In this document: positions 25,077-36,671 of the stretch, piece after piece
How positions within the stretch are numbered: position 1 is the stretch's first letter
How the letters are laid out: each line of letters starts with the position of its first letter
Assembly: GCA_003439945.1 (NCBI GenBank)
Contig: QVRM01006124.1
Coordinates: forward strand, 62,001-126,000
DNA: 64,000 bases
From: Dermanyssus gallinae
Taxonomy: Eukaryota; Arthropoda; Arachnida; Mesostigmata; Dermanyssidae
Direction: 5' to 3'
Program-made: the position numbers and the translations under genes
Notes under the pieces: generated by a model
What the model saw: only the letters and a program-made list of their open reading frames with translations
Database searches by the model: none
What the model was told of the DNA's origin: nothing

Positions 25077-26094
25077 ATGGGTCGTACAAAGGATCTCTCG
25101 GATAACGAAAATACAAGAATTGAGGCATATGCTGAGCTCGGTCATACAGTAACTGCTATAGCAACCAGATTAGGACGGCATAAGAGCGCCATCAGCAGGT
25201 TCTTACAGCCTGGAGGAAACCAAAGGTGCAGATCTAACAGTGGGCGTAAGCCAGTTTTGACTATTCGAGATCGGCGAAGGATCATATAGTTGGCTACTCA
25301 TGATCAAATGTTTTCTTCCAGGATCAGGACTACTTTGGGAGTGCCAGTGCACCGATCCACAAAGTACCGAGTGTTAAGTGACAAAAACGTGCGATACGCG
25401 AAAAGGAAGCGTATAACGTGACTGCAAGCGAAGCACATTGTCGCACGGCGTGAATTTTCGCATAGATACCAAACTTGGGATAACGAGTGGAAAAACATCG
25501 TCTTCTCGGATAAAAGTAAATTTAATCTCGATGGCCCTGACGGCTGTCAGTACTATTGGCACGACTTACGGAAGGAACCTAAATGGTTCTCGAAACGTGT
25601 GGCCGGTGGTGGTTCTGTGAAATATTAGGGCGCGTTTGGATATAATGGGAAGTTCGATCTAGTCGCGATTGTGGACCGAAACAATTCCGACAAGTACCAG
25701 CGTAATCGTCGGTTCCCAGTTAGAAGCCCATTTCAGAAGAATTGGGGGACCTGACGCAGTTTTTCAACAAGACAGCGCCACGTTTCATACCTCGGCTAGC
25801 ACTATAGCCTTTTTTCAAGAACAAGGAGTGCCACTTTTTGACTGGCCGGCATTGAGTCCAGACCTGAATCCCATCGAAAATCTTTGGGGACATTTGGCAA
25901 AGCATATTTACGCAAATTGTCGACAATATTATAATTTGTCGGACCTCAGAGAAGCTGTCCAGCAAGCATGGACTAATATTCCACTTTCGTACTTACAACA
26001 GCTCATTAACTCCATGAAAGACCAAGTTTACGATTTGATTCAGAAGAAGGGACGAAAACCCCGTTTCAAAAATAGAATATGTAGTATCATATAA
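25077..26094 (+). pseudogene. Tc3-like transposase pseudogene (DD34E)
   Basis: The ATG at 25077 lies downstream of the left repeat. Residues 1-70 read MGRTKDLSDNENTRIEAYAE, then a helix-turn-helix (ATRLGRHKSAISRFL) and GRKPVLTIRDRR, the start of the second DNA-binding subdomain. In-frame stops occur at 25287 (TAG), near 25419 (TGA) and again just before the GAFGYNG block near 25625. A frameshift at about 25700 moves the rest into another frame. The catalytic triad is still readable: Asp in VFSDKSKFN, Asp in FQQDSATFHTS and Glu in LSPDLNPIENLWG, with 34 residues between the last two. The order and spacing are those of the Tc1 family. The protein would normally be about 330-350 residues; this copy cannot make it. 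Confidence 0.9.
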
Positions 26095-26133
26095 GTCATA
26101 CAGCCCTGCTAAGAATCGAATACGCCGTAAGGC

Positions 26134-26331
26134 GTTATTGTTGCTAATATTTTGCAACACTGTTTTTTCACACTTTTTTATTTTTCGTATGAACCGATTG
26201 TGAGATTGCAACGAAATTAACACCATACTCGTGTTTCGTCATATACATGATGCGCTTAAATTTCGAGCCATTCAAATAAACCAAGCCGAAATTATCAACA
26301 AAAAACATGAGTTGCTAATTTTTTGCAACAC

Positions 26332-26335
<4 letters not shown>
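26134..26335 (-). repeat. Right terminal inverted repeat of Tc3-like element
   Basis: Reverse complement of the left repeat with scattered substitutions. The outer site reads GTTGCTAATTTTTTGCAAC and the inner GTTGCTAATATTTTGCAAC on the plus strand. Confidence 0.9.
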
Positions 26336-26370
<35 letters not shown>

Positions 26371-26630
26371 GCTATAACGTTTTTCAGAAAAAAAAACTGG
26401 GAAAAACCGAAAATACTTTTTGGTCTACAAAAAACTTTTTCCCGAAAAACTTTTTTGAAGACCAAGAAGTATTTTTGGTTATCCCGGTTTTTTTCCCGAA
26501 AAAAAAAACGTTTTGTAGACCAACAAGTCTTCTCGGTTTTTCCCAGTTTTTTCCCGAAAAAAAAACTTTTTTAAAGACCAAAAAGTCTTCGGTTTTCCCG
26601 TTTTTTCCGTAAAAAAAACTTTTTTGTAGA

Positions 26631-26676
<46 letters not shown>

Positions 26677-26693
26677 TATATATATATATATAT
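26336..26693. repeat. A/T-run minisatellite between two TA arrays
   Basis: (TA)n at 26336-26369 and 26634-26693 flank about 260 bp of repeated units of roughly 55-70 bp. Each unit contains a run of A, then CTTTTTT, then AGACCAA-N-AAGT, then TTCGGTTTTTCCC and a run of T. About four units can be read; the first (26385-26450) is inverted relative to the others. Because the units are rich in inverted A and T runs, both strands have open frames of about 83 codons here; these are artefacts. No family recognised. Confidence 0.85.
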
Positions 26694-28325
26694 TGCGAAT
26701 TCTATTATATGTTAAGCTATCCTCTAAGACTCTTATATGTGCATTGCATATCGATCTTTTTTAGAATAACTATGTATATAAATATCTACCCTTCAAAAGC
26801 AATAAAGGAGCACCTGAAATATACTTCTATTTGGATTAGCAATTTAAACGGGCGTAGCAAACAGCGAGATAAAAATTGCAAGGAATGTCTAGTCCGGGCC
26901 GTGACCGCGCTCTGACTGACGATAATGATGGTAAGGATCCAGTCACGGTAATATCAAAGAGAGAGAGCCCCGCTAAGTTAACAAATTGAAAACTTATGTT
27001 CAACGACACTCAGTAGAAGTCTTCAATGTGGCACTTCATCATTCCACAAAACACCGTCCTCGGACTTGGAATAGCGCCAATGGAACTATCGTGTTGTCAA
27101 CCCTTGCTTGACGTTGCACGAAAGACCTGACGGTCTCTGTAATGGGTACAAGGGATCCCCTAGGTTTTATGCAGCAGTAGTGAAGGTACAGCGCAGCAGG
27201 GTGATGTGACCGACCTCAGATTTCTCTTCCCAAGCCGATGCACATTCCTAGTGCGACCCGATATGCATTCATAATGGAAGAGCCTGCGCCATACCACGTA
27301 AAAATCGGCAAAGTCAAAATTCAAGGGTACCCTGCACAGCCAGAGGTACCTGAGCCTAACTAATCTGAACTGGTCGATATATTAGAAGTTATTTCTGAGG
27401 TATTGCATTCTGCTTTGATGTTGCACGTTTTGACAGATAACAACCGCGACTTTTCCGCTTCCCTATTGTCCCCCGGCCAGGAATTATAGTTAAGTGTGCG
27501 CTGCTTTATGTATTTAGGATTGTACAAGTGCCGCGGCCCGTCCAGGCATAATTACTTTAAACACCCGCGTCAGACAGCGCCTGCCTAGGTAACGGGCAGT
27601 CCCCTGCACCTCGTCTGAGAAACGCTAGTGTCGTCATGCGTATTCTGCATCATTCCAGCCAGTCAGCCAGAACCATGGTTATCAACCTACTAGTAATTGC
27701 CCCACAAGTGATCCCGATGGTTTCCTACAGGAAAGGCCACGCACTCCCTTAGCAACAATCCGAGCCCTTTCGATCATATAACAAATTCAAGAAGTTTGAC
27801 TCCTACTTTGCAGCCGTAGATAATGTGACGCTTTGCTTTACCCCAGTAGCTCGTATCCTGCTTTGTGGACACCCTCCTGCTGCTCTAAGCTTATCATAGT
27901 TAGTGCTCTACTACTTTATCTTAGAACGAAGGATGCTACGATAGGGCAAATCGTCTACGTATTGTACCTCTCTGCGGAGCAGTGCTAGTGGCACTAAAGA
28001 CCAGTAAAGACAATCAAGAGGCAATTTTATACGCTTAGGAGTATAACCAGTTGGGCTTCACCAGGCGGGGATAGTTGGGGGTAGCGCTGCATGCCCCCGA
28101 TCCGTCCGCCTTTCCCGGGCGGCACCCACGTAGGTTGCCAACTAGACGCAGCTCCGTCCATGTTTGACCACAACCGAGCTTGTACTCGTATACCGGAAGA
28201 TCTCCGGCCTTACACTAGAGAAAGCCGTTTTGTCTGCCAGCGTCATCTAACAAGGCGATCGGCTAAGCCCGTCGCTGTTACGTCTAGGTATTAACTACCT
28301 AGTTAACTCCATCCAGCTACTACTT
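26694..28325. other. No gene recognised; may include eroded LINE sequence
   Basis: No clear domain. The stretch from about 28000 may hold the front part of the LINE whose palm and thumb lie directly downstream, but I cannot align it. Confidence 0.4.
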
Positions 28326-29100
28326 AGCGTCTGGTGCCTCAATAATTGCCTCTTAGAAGGAGATCAGTTAGTTGTAACAGGAAGTTGACTTTCAATGAGT
28401 CAGTGGCCTTGAGCCTTACATTCTAAATGCAAGGCGTTTACACCAGCTACTTTAGCAGACTCCGACATTGAGCTAATTCTTACGATAAAAATGCTGTTCC
28501 CAGGCCCCGTTCTTCTCAAGCGGAGACAGCGGGTGTCCAGAAGTTAAAGCGAGTGAACCTTTCAACAACCTTTCCGTAAACACCCTTAGTACACTACGGA
28601 ATTGTGAAATGGCGAGTGCATGGGTTTTACACTCTGTTTTCTGTGGCTAATGACGAATTTTGCGTCTTGCACGGGGTGGCCCTTACTGGTCCCGTTGTCA
28701 TAGCGTCAATGGACAAACTCACGGACATTGTATGTGGCATGAGCCCCAATCAAGCCAGGGACAAATTTTTTTTGCGCCACATGATGTGCTTTTCAACTGA
28801 GCTCGGCAATAGTCAATAGCGGACTGTCTGCGAACGGTGTCTGCAGCCAGGGACAGTGACTCAAGAGTCCCAGCGAGTAACCGCCTCGAAACGGCCGCTG
28901 ATGACGCTGAAAAAGCACGGTTACAAGCTATCTCTCGCTGCGACGCAAGAGCGTGGTTTCATGCTTTGCCATCTAATGCTGAGTACTCTCTCATGGACGA
29001 CACGTCAATCCAAGTGTATGCTAGACTTGGAAAATCATGGATACATTCATATGGGCCCTTTGCTCTGCTGAATAACCCGACGTTCGCAAACGACTAACTT
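28326..29100 (+). pseudogene. LINE reverse transcriptase palm/thumb fragment
   Basis: At 28329 the plus frame reads VWCLNNCLLEGDQL where active LINEs of one group have VWYLDDG-x-L-x-GD, so the catalytic Asp pair is replaced. It is followed by KCKAFTPATLADSDIE (SKCE-like block). After frameshifts come a block near 28690 (MDKLTDIVCG and ARDKFFLRHMMC) and then RLQAISRCDARAWFHALPSN, DDTSIQVYARLG, corresponding to the W-x-x-A-(L/M)-P ... D ... RLG block at the C-terminal side of the same group. Stops interrupt it. The piece at 57560-57960 carries the complementary N-terminal part of the same kind of element. Confidence 0.6.
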
Positions 29101-31156
29101 TAATGCTTTTCAAGAAAGATTCAAAAAACATCGTTTTTTGCTGCTGACATTCGGGACGATGGGAACCCCAGGTCCCTCACAAGGTAGTTATTATACAACT
29201 GGTAAAAGCTGCAGGAAACTGGCATGATGATTAAGTGGGCCCGGCTTATTTAGCTGAACCGTCATGGGGAATGAGATACGTGTAGAGTGTATAAGCTCAC
29301 GTGAAACAACTGTTTCTTTTCTGTCAGAAGACTAAGTAATAAAAAGTATATCGCCACAATTTTTCCCAGTCCCCCACATATTATCGGTGCGTAGACGTCG
29401 TTTATGACACTGAAAAAAGTGATGTGCTTGCGAGTAGGAAAAATGCCGAGATTTGTTTTAGTATTTTTTTTTCTTATTATACGTGCACAAAGAACTGCAA
29501 CGACTCAGTCACAAGATTGAATGACGATAAATATGCGGGAGCATCCAAGAGTTTAAGCTACAGATTTCACCATAGTTTTAACGTATTTGCTGACACACGG
29601 AATAGAAGGGGCTCGTAGATTGAAAGTTACTTCAGCAAAGAGTGCTAAAAATACAAGAATGGAAAACCGGAATTAAAAACGGTTCTCCATATAAAAAGTA
29701 TCCGGCATCCGAAATTTCTTATTGTTTCTCAAATAGGAGGATTTTTTAAAGGAAAACTTTAGACAGCATAATTTTTTAATCCCGATGTTCGGAAGGCTTT
29801 ACAAAAGTTACTAGCAATGCCTGAGGGCAATCCCACATGAAGGGACAAGCAGTGTGAAAGACCAAGACTGCCTTTCGGTCTGATCATCAACCATCAGCTT
29901 TTAAGAATACAATTTATTCTTAATAAAAATAAAACAATTATACTAAAGGGTTACATGTGTAACCATAATAACGTATCGCCCATATTGCTGTGAGACTTAC
30001 AAACTCACTAAATTCTGATTTTTCCCCATCTCCTAGGAATTGCTCAGAATTACATGACAATTGTTCGACAGGCACCGATTTACCAAAGGTTTAATGCACC
30101 TTCGATGCTGACGTTAAGACAAATTGGGCTGCAGAATGTGTCGTAACACTGATATGTCTGGCCGATAATCTAACAAACACGAAACGAAAATAATTGTATC
30201 GACGAGACAGTATTCGTGTTTATAAAGCAGGATGCTCTAGCGTCACGGTGACTAGCATAGAAAGACGCTAACACAGTCTTTAACCGTGATGTTAGCCTTA
30301 TAGTTAAAGCATGTATTTGGTTAACGATAGGTATAAATGCGTTGCGGGAGACAATATGGAAAGTGTGACTTTGGGTCTGTCTAATAACAGAAGCTTAGAA
30401 ATGCTTGTTGTAGCTTTTTCCGCATCCTAGCCTTCTGCGCCAGCTGTCGTTCAGCGTGGCCATCAACACGTTTGGTGGTTATCATGCGCCCAGCAAAAAC
30501 CACACACAGAGTTATTATGAAGGCTGTTTTTACTAATTTGAAGAGTGTTTTAGGCGGCGTTTCATACTTGATTCTAGGGGCTGAAATATCTAGGAATCTA
30601 TTGAGTCCAGGTCATGTATCCGCATAGCCAGCTCGAGCCATTACGGCCGTTTGACTAATTGACATAGGCAGATTTTTATTTATTCAGTAGATTTTCTTCA
30701 AAAAAATCTCACACATTTTTATAACCTGGCCTACGTATAGAGCCTAGAAGAGAACCAAAGATCAGCATTTGGACCAAGATGTGTGAGAAATGCTCCACAA
30801 AGGCGGAAAATGTAAATTTGCGAGCGCGAGGGATGTTACACCTTGATGGATAAGCATCTCCTGAATAAAAAAATGTATATGCCAACCTCTGAGCTCAAGG
30901 GCCTCTGAAAATTCCCAGCTAACATATATGATCGCATCTAACAACTGACTCTGAAAGAGTCTCTTGTAGCATATATCCAAAGCGAATATCCTATCGAATA
31001 TTAGCTTGTAGGTCCTTCTCTCTATTTGGCATGTATTAGCCAGTACTCGATAATCCGTCATCATCTTGCCAGTTACCCAGGACAATGTCATGACTTTTCT
31101 GACACGGCTTACAATCCAAATAGTTAAATCTCTAGAATTATGTCTTCATGCGCATG

Positions 31157-31158
<2 letters not shown>
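29101..31158. other. No gene recognised
   Basis: No recognisable coding region. A 109-codon minus frame at 30762-31091 (contains YVSWEFSEALELRG) has no motif that I can identify. Confidence 0.45.

Positions 31159-31214
<56 letters not shown>
31159..31214. repeat. TA microsatellite
   Basis: About 56 bp of TA with one interruption. Confidence 0.95.
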
Positions 31215-31840
31215 GTGCGCATGTTACGACTTGGTCAGACCTGTAAAACTGAATACGGCCGGTCCGTATACTTCGTCGGCAGAATCGCAGCGGCAATGAT
31301 GATCATATTTAGCCCAATTAAGTAGTCTCGGCCCGCACCTCTGCTACCAGTCTTTTTCACCGTTTCTCGCTATTTCTCCCTTTCTCTGCCTCGAATGACC
31401 GACACAGCCACGTAATGATTTTAGAGAGAACGGCCTAGGTTCTAAATGAGCAAAGTTTTTAGCGTTGACGACGCATGTACACCGTATCTAGTATCTAGCC
31501 AACGATGACCGCCACTAATTGATGAGCCATTGCGCGTCCGGGGGCGTTCATCGAGCCACCGCCGGCAGCAGCGGGGGGTCGTCTCAGCGGAAAATGACCG
31601 GCCGACCGAGTGTCACCGAGTCCATTACTGGCACCGGCGAAGGCAGCTCGCGCCATCGGGATATGGCAGAACCACGCCTATCAATGGCGGAGTATAAACA
31701 AATATTCCCTCTCTCTCTGCGTATGTATATATATATATAAAGTGCAAGTTTCTGCATGAATACGTCGCACATAACCTCTACACCGTCGAAGGGCGTAGAC
31801 ACGTTAGATACGCACTCATACAGTGTACACGGCGCTCACG
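31215..31840. other. GC-rich patch; no gene confirmed
   Basis: At 31519-31700 composition rises to GC-rich with several CpG and a plus frame (SGGSSQRKMTGRPSVTESI) without recognisable domain. It could be an exon or promoter-proximal DNA. A CTCTCTCT run and a short TA tract follow. Confidence 0.3.

Positions 31841-31908
<68 letters not shown>
31841..31908. repeat. TA microsatellite
   Basis: About 68 bp of TA, one C interruption. Confidence 0.95.
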
Positions 31909-31911
<3 letters not shown>

Positions 31912-32059
31912 ACTCGTCTTGACTAAAAAAAATACTGTAAGTAAGGAAGGCGAGTGTATGCTGTATAAGATAAATATGAATGTGACAGAGTAGTGGTAGG
32001 TTACAACAATACAATAAATATACCCAAATCAGCTTCCTAGTTCACTAAATACTCGTGGT

Positions 32060-33020
32060 ACTCTTAGCCGCTCACTAAAGTGGCGCTGGAGGTCTTCTGT
32101 GAAGAGTGGGGTGCCACAACAACCAATCGGTTGCAGCTGCTTTGGTAAACACCTATAACCCCGCCTACTAAATGTTGTCCTTAGGCGGTCAAGTTCATTA
32201 AATCTTGAGGCTGTGGAATGTTTCTAGATGAGTTTAATTTTATGTATAGCTTGCTGTAGGGGCAGATCTTTCAGGCCAAATCATTTTAGTGCCGTCCACA
32301 GTGAGAAGAGCTACGAATCGTTAATTGAGTAAATGGTGACGATTGCCTTACGGGCTATTTTCTGGATTTGTCTGGAAAACGAAGTGTCGCTCGACGCAAC
32401 TTTGAAGCTCAAGTTTGGAATAAGAATGAATAGTTTACAATTTCTACAGGTTAGCCATAATTAGAAGCTTTTTGTTGTATTCGAGTCGCAAGGCGCATGA
32501 CGGAACTACATTGCCGTTAGCTTGAAGATATTTACATCTAGAAAAGTATCCGTTGCAAACTTTGCAAGAGTGGCAAGCGCTTGCTGGATACGGAGGTGAT
32601 TTTCAGAGTAGAGTACACATTCCCATCAGCATATTGGATGAGTTGCACTACTCTGATACTTCACCACCACCGCTGGCAGCTCACTGACAATTACAGAAAT
32701 TCGAACTGAACCAAGGCTATCGCCCTGTCCACAACCCGTTGTCTGTACAATTTTGGGCTGTTCAGCAACACCGTCGTCGTTCAGTATCACATAGTTTTCC
32801 TGGAAAATAGCCGCCAACAGTTTGAAAAAGCGTGATGATGCATCATCTGTTTCGGGAGGGCTGGGTTTCGAGGTGCAACATCAGAGGCAGATTTGAAATC
32901 CACAAATACGGCAGACATTGGCTGCCCGCAGCCGCTCACTCTTTTGTTGGTATCGTAGATAATGATTGCACAGGTCACTGCAAAGTGCATCCATTTTAAG
33001 GTGCAAAATCGTAACCGCAA
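32060..33020 (-). pseudogene. LINE reverse transcriptase fragment
   Basis: Minus strand, several frames. From high to low coordinate: CAIIIYDTNKRVSG then MSAVFVDFKSASD, matching the first catalytic FVDF-x-(S/K)AFD block; KIVQTTGCGQGDSLGS, matching the T-x-GV-x-QGD-x-LSP block; YADGNVYS in place of YADD near 32630; LQQALATLAKFA then LDVNIFKL, the VN-x-x-KTK region; and a tail near 32350 reading RQIQKIARKAI. Stops and frameshifts separate the blocks and the second catalytic Asp is lost. Open minus frames up to 33359 may be its upstream part but show no motif. A dead copy; clade not assigned. Confidence 0.7.
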
Positions 33021-33783
33021 CTTAATTTAAAGTGAATTTCAGATTCGTCAGAGGTGGCCCGATAGATGTTGGCTATTTCGATGTGCAGGTTTTAAAGCAC
33101 TGGCCCTTTTGTGAGGGATTGTGCCCGTTGACGCGAACAAAACTCTGAAATGCTGCGCTCTATCTTCCTCATAGTGTTGCGAATCTATTTGTATGCCTGG
33201 CATCCTGTACGATGAATCATCTTCGCTTCTTATTTTTAATATATACAAGCTAGCCCTTGTGTAGGATATTGGTGTGCTATTTGCGGATTTTGTTGTAGAA
33301 ATCCGTAATCTCGATACAGTAGCATAACAATAGTGATTGCTTTGCACACGTTTGAACATTGTCTAGCCTTGTTTGTTAAACTACGGTTTTGAGTGCCCAG
33401 TGGATGGAGCTTTGCAATTCAAGAGTGTCCATAGGTCAGTGTTTTGCAGAAAGCTTATATGGCGAGGTCAACCAAATCGAAGTTCAGTGTTCGAGGTAAA
33501 CTGCTGATGAGGCCCTTATCTAGCAACTTTCCGACGTATGCTCGTTTTATCATAATACAGTTTATGTGTACTTCAATGAACCGTTTGGGACTAGTTTGCA
33601 GATCGCACATACACAGAAACCAGTTTTCTCATTTTTGATGTTCCTACAAATCCCACAGTTTTAAACAAAAGCTATAATGGACGTTAGCTCTCTCACGTTC
33701 ATTGTGCCAGAAAAATTAAAACAAAAATAAAATGGCTTAAAACCAAAATATTTTGGAAATATCGTGGACTCAGTACATATATG

Positions 33784-33815
<32 letters not shown>

Positions 33816-34888
33816 CACACACAATCAAGGTTCATCAATTATCAACAATATCAACATCAAATATTGTTATTATGGATACTTCCTGTCGCTCTTTTACCTT
33901 AGAACCCCTGAGGGGCAGTGCGTTATCTCAGATTACAGCGTTATTCATGGTTGTGTTTCTTCCATTCTTTTTGTTCGTCGGATGACATTACGGGCCAAAA
34001 ACGCACGAACGCGATAATTCACCGTTCTTATTTCGATATCGGTAACGCGTCGCTTTATATATGCTAGCATGTCAAACAATAAATATATTGGCGAATACAC
34101 TCGGTACGTCCTGCATAAGCAAAATAACGAAGGCTATTTACTTCTCTCACAACACTTGGGATACTTACGAAATATTCTGTGGTGTCCCGAACAGGTTTTG
34201 TGTTTGCATTAGTCTAAATATCGCCCAACTGCAAGAGTCGTACAATCAGTATCCAGAAAAGGTCTTTGAAAAATGCAGAAAAGCGAGAAGAAGATCATTT
34301 GGCAAGGCTCACTGAATATTGCGCTCAATTTCCTTTAAAAGCGCTACTTTGTGGAGTCACCGACAGTGGAACTATCAGACGCACTTTATCAGGAGTGCGC
34401 CACGAAAAGCAAACGCTAGGACTTTTTTTTTGTTCTCTCTTTGTATATATATATATATATATATATAAGTCAGTTCGGGTAATTGAGTACGCCGCACTGC
34501 GCCGACCCGGGGGAAGACAACAACTGTTGGAAGAGGGTTGTTTGTTTGCACGACGGTAGAAGCAGACCTGCGCCTTTTATACCGTAGAATTGGTTTGAAT
34601 TTCGAACTCACGCAAACTGTACCGTTTGAGTGAAAATGGCCGAGTTTAATGTGCATTTTCGGCATTTAATGCTATTATATGTCCGGAAAGGAAAGAATGC
34701 AATCCAAGTCGTAACTAAGATATGTAAAGTGTATAGCGGAGAGGCAGTAACAGATAGAACACATTAAAGGTAGTTTGTCTGATTTGGGAACGGCTATTTT
34801 GCCGTTAACACTCGAGACCGGCCTGGACGTCTTTAACAGTAGACACGGTCGCATAAACAACAGTGGCCGAATGAAACCCACATCTCTC
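33021..34888. other. No gene recognised; TA tracts
   Basis: TA or mixed TA/CA tracts occur at 33775-33815 and 34444-34467. Plus ORFs at 34061-34315 and 34266-34559 have no identifiable domain; the second runs through TA repeat. Confidence 0.45.
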
Positions 34889-35183
34889 GTTGCGCAAAAT
34901 CGTGGCCACTGTTGACGTACTATACACATTCGTTCAAACGCATCTCCATGCCGAGGGATTCGTCAGCAAGTTAGATGTATGGGTGCCGCACGCGCTCAAC
35001 AATTGCCAACTAGAGAAGCGTGTAGAATGCAATCTAGAATGCAATCAGCTCCTAAAAAAGAACGAGGATCGCCCCTTTCTCCGTACCATGGTGACCGGGG
35101 ATGAGAAGTCGATACTCAAAAAGAACGTCGTCCGCAGAAGGGCTCGGCTTACAAAGGAAGTGAGCCACAGTACTGGAGACTGA
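34889..35183 (+). pseudogene. mariner transposase fragment, second lineage
   Basis: The plus frame reads EGFVSKLDVWVPHALN, then RPFLRTMVTGDEKSIL and VVRRRARLTK. This is the segment from the end of the DNA-binding domain to just past the first catalytic Asp (TGDEK) of mariner transposases of the kind related to Hsmar1/SETMAR (LGFVSKLDVWVPHEL and MVTGDEKW). A 12-bp duplication, TAGAATGCAATC repeated, inserts four residues. Sequence on both sides is unrelated, so only about 295 bp survive and the two other catalytic residues are absent. It differs from the mariners at 20580 and 48977. Confidence 0.75.
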
Positions 35184-36189
35184 GTCATTCGAAGGTTAGG
35201 TTAGCTGATTGACTGACACGCAGCAAGCCAGTAGTGGTCTCACATCGCGAGGGCTCTGGCCTCGACCGAACAAGACTCAGCCGAGAAGCAAAGTTTTCCT
35301 TATGAAACACGCCGCTAGCTGTCAACGTTGTAGCCAGTCGTTTCCTTTCGTTGCCGGCTCTCCTTTCTACGACGTTAGCTATGCTACGGCGATGTGAGGT
35401 CGTCATCATTTCTAGTTTACTGTCTCGCAGTGTCTCGCCTGCCTACCTGCCTGTCAGCCTGTCAGTTCCGTCAGGTTTGTTCATACCGGGTCAGGAACTT
35501 CGAGCAAAAAATGCGGAACGCCGCTGCTGCACGAGAGCGTTTTTTCTTCCTGCCGGCCGAGTATCGCTTCCTGGCGTCAGCGCCACGGCGTGCTCCGTCG
35601 CCGAGAATGGCCCACTAAGCTTAAGCCACGTGTCAAATGGTGATGATAATAATGATGATAATGGTGACGATGATGCACAGTGGAACACTCAATTAGCTTG
35701 TGCTAGTCGTTTGGGTGACGATGCATATTAGCAAAACGATTCTAACCAGTAAACATTGTTATAGTAATAGTAATGTAGTCGAAATAGCAATAGTTACAGT
35801 AGTAGTCACCGAAGTAAAACGAGAGTAGTACTGATGAAATCTGGTTGTATCATATCAATAAAAAATAATAGTAGTAGTAGTAGTAGTAGTAGTAGCAGTA
35901 GTAAGAGTTGTGGCAGTAGACTACTTCTGTTGGGCCTTTCTGATCCCATCATCCGTCTAAGGGAACGTAGGCTCCTTCGGCATGGGCACGCCCTATTCCT
36001 CCCTTTGGCCAGTCCGCTGCGTTTGAGCCGCGGGCTGGTGAGCCAGCAACTAGAAAGAGCTGATGATCGTGGCTGAGATATGAAAGTCAGACAGACGACC
36101 GGAACGATCGTTAACCTCTTCTGTATTGCTGGTCAAGCGCGCTCTCGTTCAGAGAAGACGCTTTCTTTCTTCTGAGAAACTCGCTCGCC
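35184..36189 (+). other. Possible promoter and 5' UTR exon
   Basis: GC-rich, CpG-containing DNA with a Y-rich plus strand. TCAGTT at about 35462 fits an arthropod initiator. The block ends CTCGCTCGCC followed by GTGAGT at 36190, a consensus splice donor. No long frame crosses it, so if it is an exon it is probably untranslated. (AGT)n lies within it at 35869-35902. Inferred from splice signals and composition only. Confidence 0.3.
35869..35902. repeat. AGT microsatellite
   Basis: About ten AGT units, then one interrupted. Confidence 0.9.
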
Positions 36190-36362
36190 GTGAGTTTGTT
36201 TTCTCCGCTGCAAAGAACAGGCCTAACGTTCCTCGTCGTCTGGCCTCGCTGCGTCTTTCTAGCCTGTTTTTTTGGCTCGTGGCCTATTTCACTTTCACGT
36301 CCTTCCTTTGCCGCAGTGTCTCTTCTTCTTCTCCTTCTTTTCCTTCTACCACGCTATCTTAG
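36190..36362 (+). other. Candidate intron
   Basis: Starts GTGAGT and ends in a long pyrimidine tract (CTCTTCTTCTTCTCCTTC and on) followed by CTTAG. At 173 bp it is of ordinary size for an arthropod intron. The donor and acceptor are the best matched pair that I see in the window. Confidence 0.4.
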
Positions 36363-36671
36363 TGGCAGTCTATGGGTCAGCCAACAGACGTCACAGAACC
36401 CACTGCTTCCCCTACAGCTTATTTGCCTAATGTCACAAGTCATTTGGAGTTGTCCCTGACTGATCTTGAAGGCCATTATTTGAGAGTGTGCACAACCGCT
36501 ACTTGTGCTGCTGCTTCAACTTCAACTGTTAAACGACTAGTAAAATGCAAACAGACAAACAACAACAAACGAAATAACAACTTCCTCCAATTTCTGCGCT
36601 TTAAAAGTTTATTCTCATCGACATGCGCCGCTAATGGGCTACCGACAGTTGAAACGTTTCACGCTCTCTAG
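36363..36671 (+). CDS. Candidate first coding exon, hypothetical protein
   Basis: Directly after the acceptor at 36362 an ATG at 36372 opens a 99-codon frame: MGQPTDVTEPTASPTAYLPN, then HLELSLTDLEGHYLRVCTTA. The first 50 codons are balanced and acidic, unlike the repeat-derived ORFs nearby; after that the frame becomes Asn/Lys-rich and less convincing, so the true exon may end at a donor such as CTAGTAAAA near 36538. No domain or family recognised and no downstream exon identified. Best host-gene candidate here, but a candidate only. Confidence 0.35.
   Translation, partial: WQSMGQPTDVTEPTASPTAYLPNVTSHLELSLTDLEGHYLRVCTTATCAAASTSTVKRLVKCKQTNNNKRNNNFLQFLRFKSLFSSTCAANGLPTVETFHAL

Larger units (their letters stand above)
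24701..26335 (+). mobile_element. Complete Tc3-like Tc1/mariner element with IR/DR ends
   Basis: A 1635-bp element flanked by TA at 24699-24700 and 26336-26337, the target duplication of this superfamily. Both ends begin AAGTGTGTTGCAA on their own strand. The terminal inverted repeats are about 203 bp (24701-24903 and 26134-26335) and highly similar. Each contains two copies of a site of the form GTTGCAA-N-A-N-ATTAGCAAC, one at the outer and one at the inner end, in the same orientation: the IR/DR arrangement of Tc3, Sleeping Beauty and relatives. The right end sits inside a (TA)n array. The transposase between the repeats is broken, so the copy is non-autonomous, but its ends look intact. 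Confidence 0.92.

Noticed and set aside
26323..26635. Two opposite 83-codon ORFs, Lys/Phe-rich
   Set aside because: They arise from the A-run/T-run minisatellite and are near mirror images of one another.
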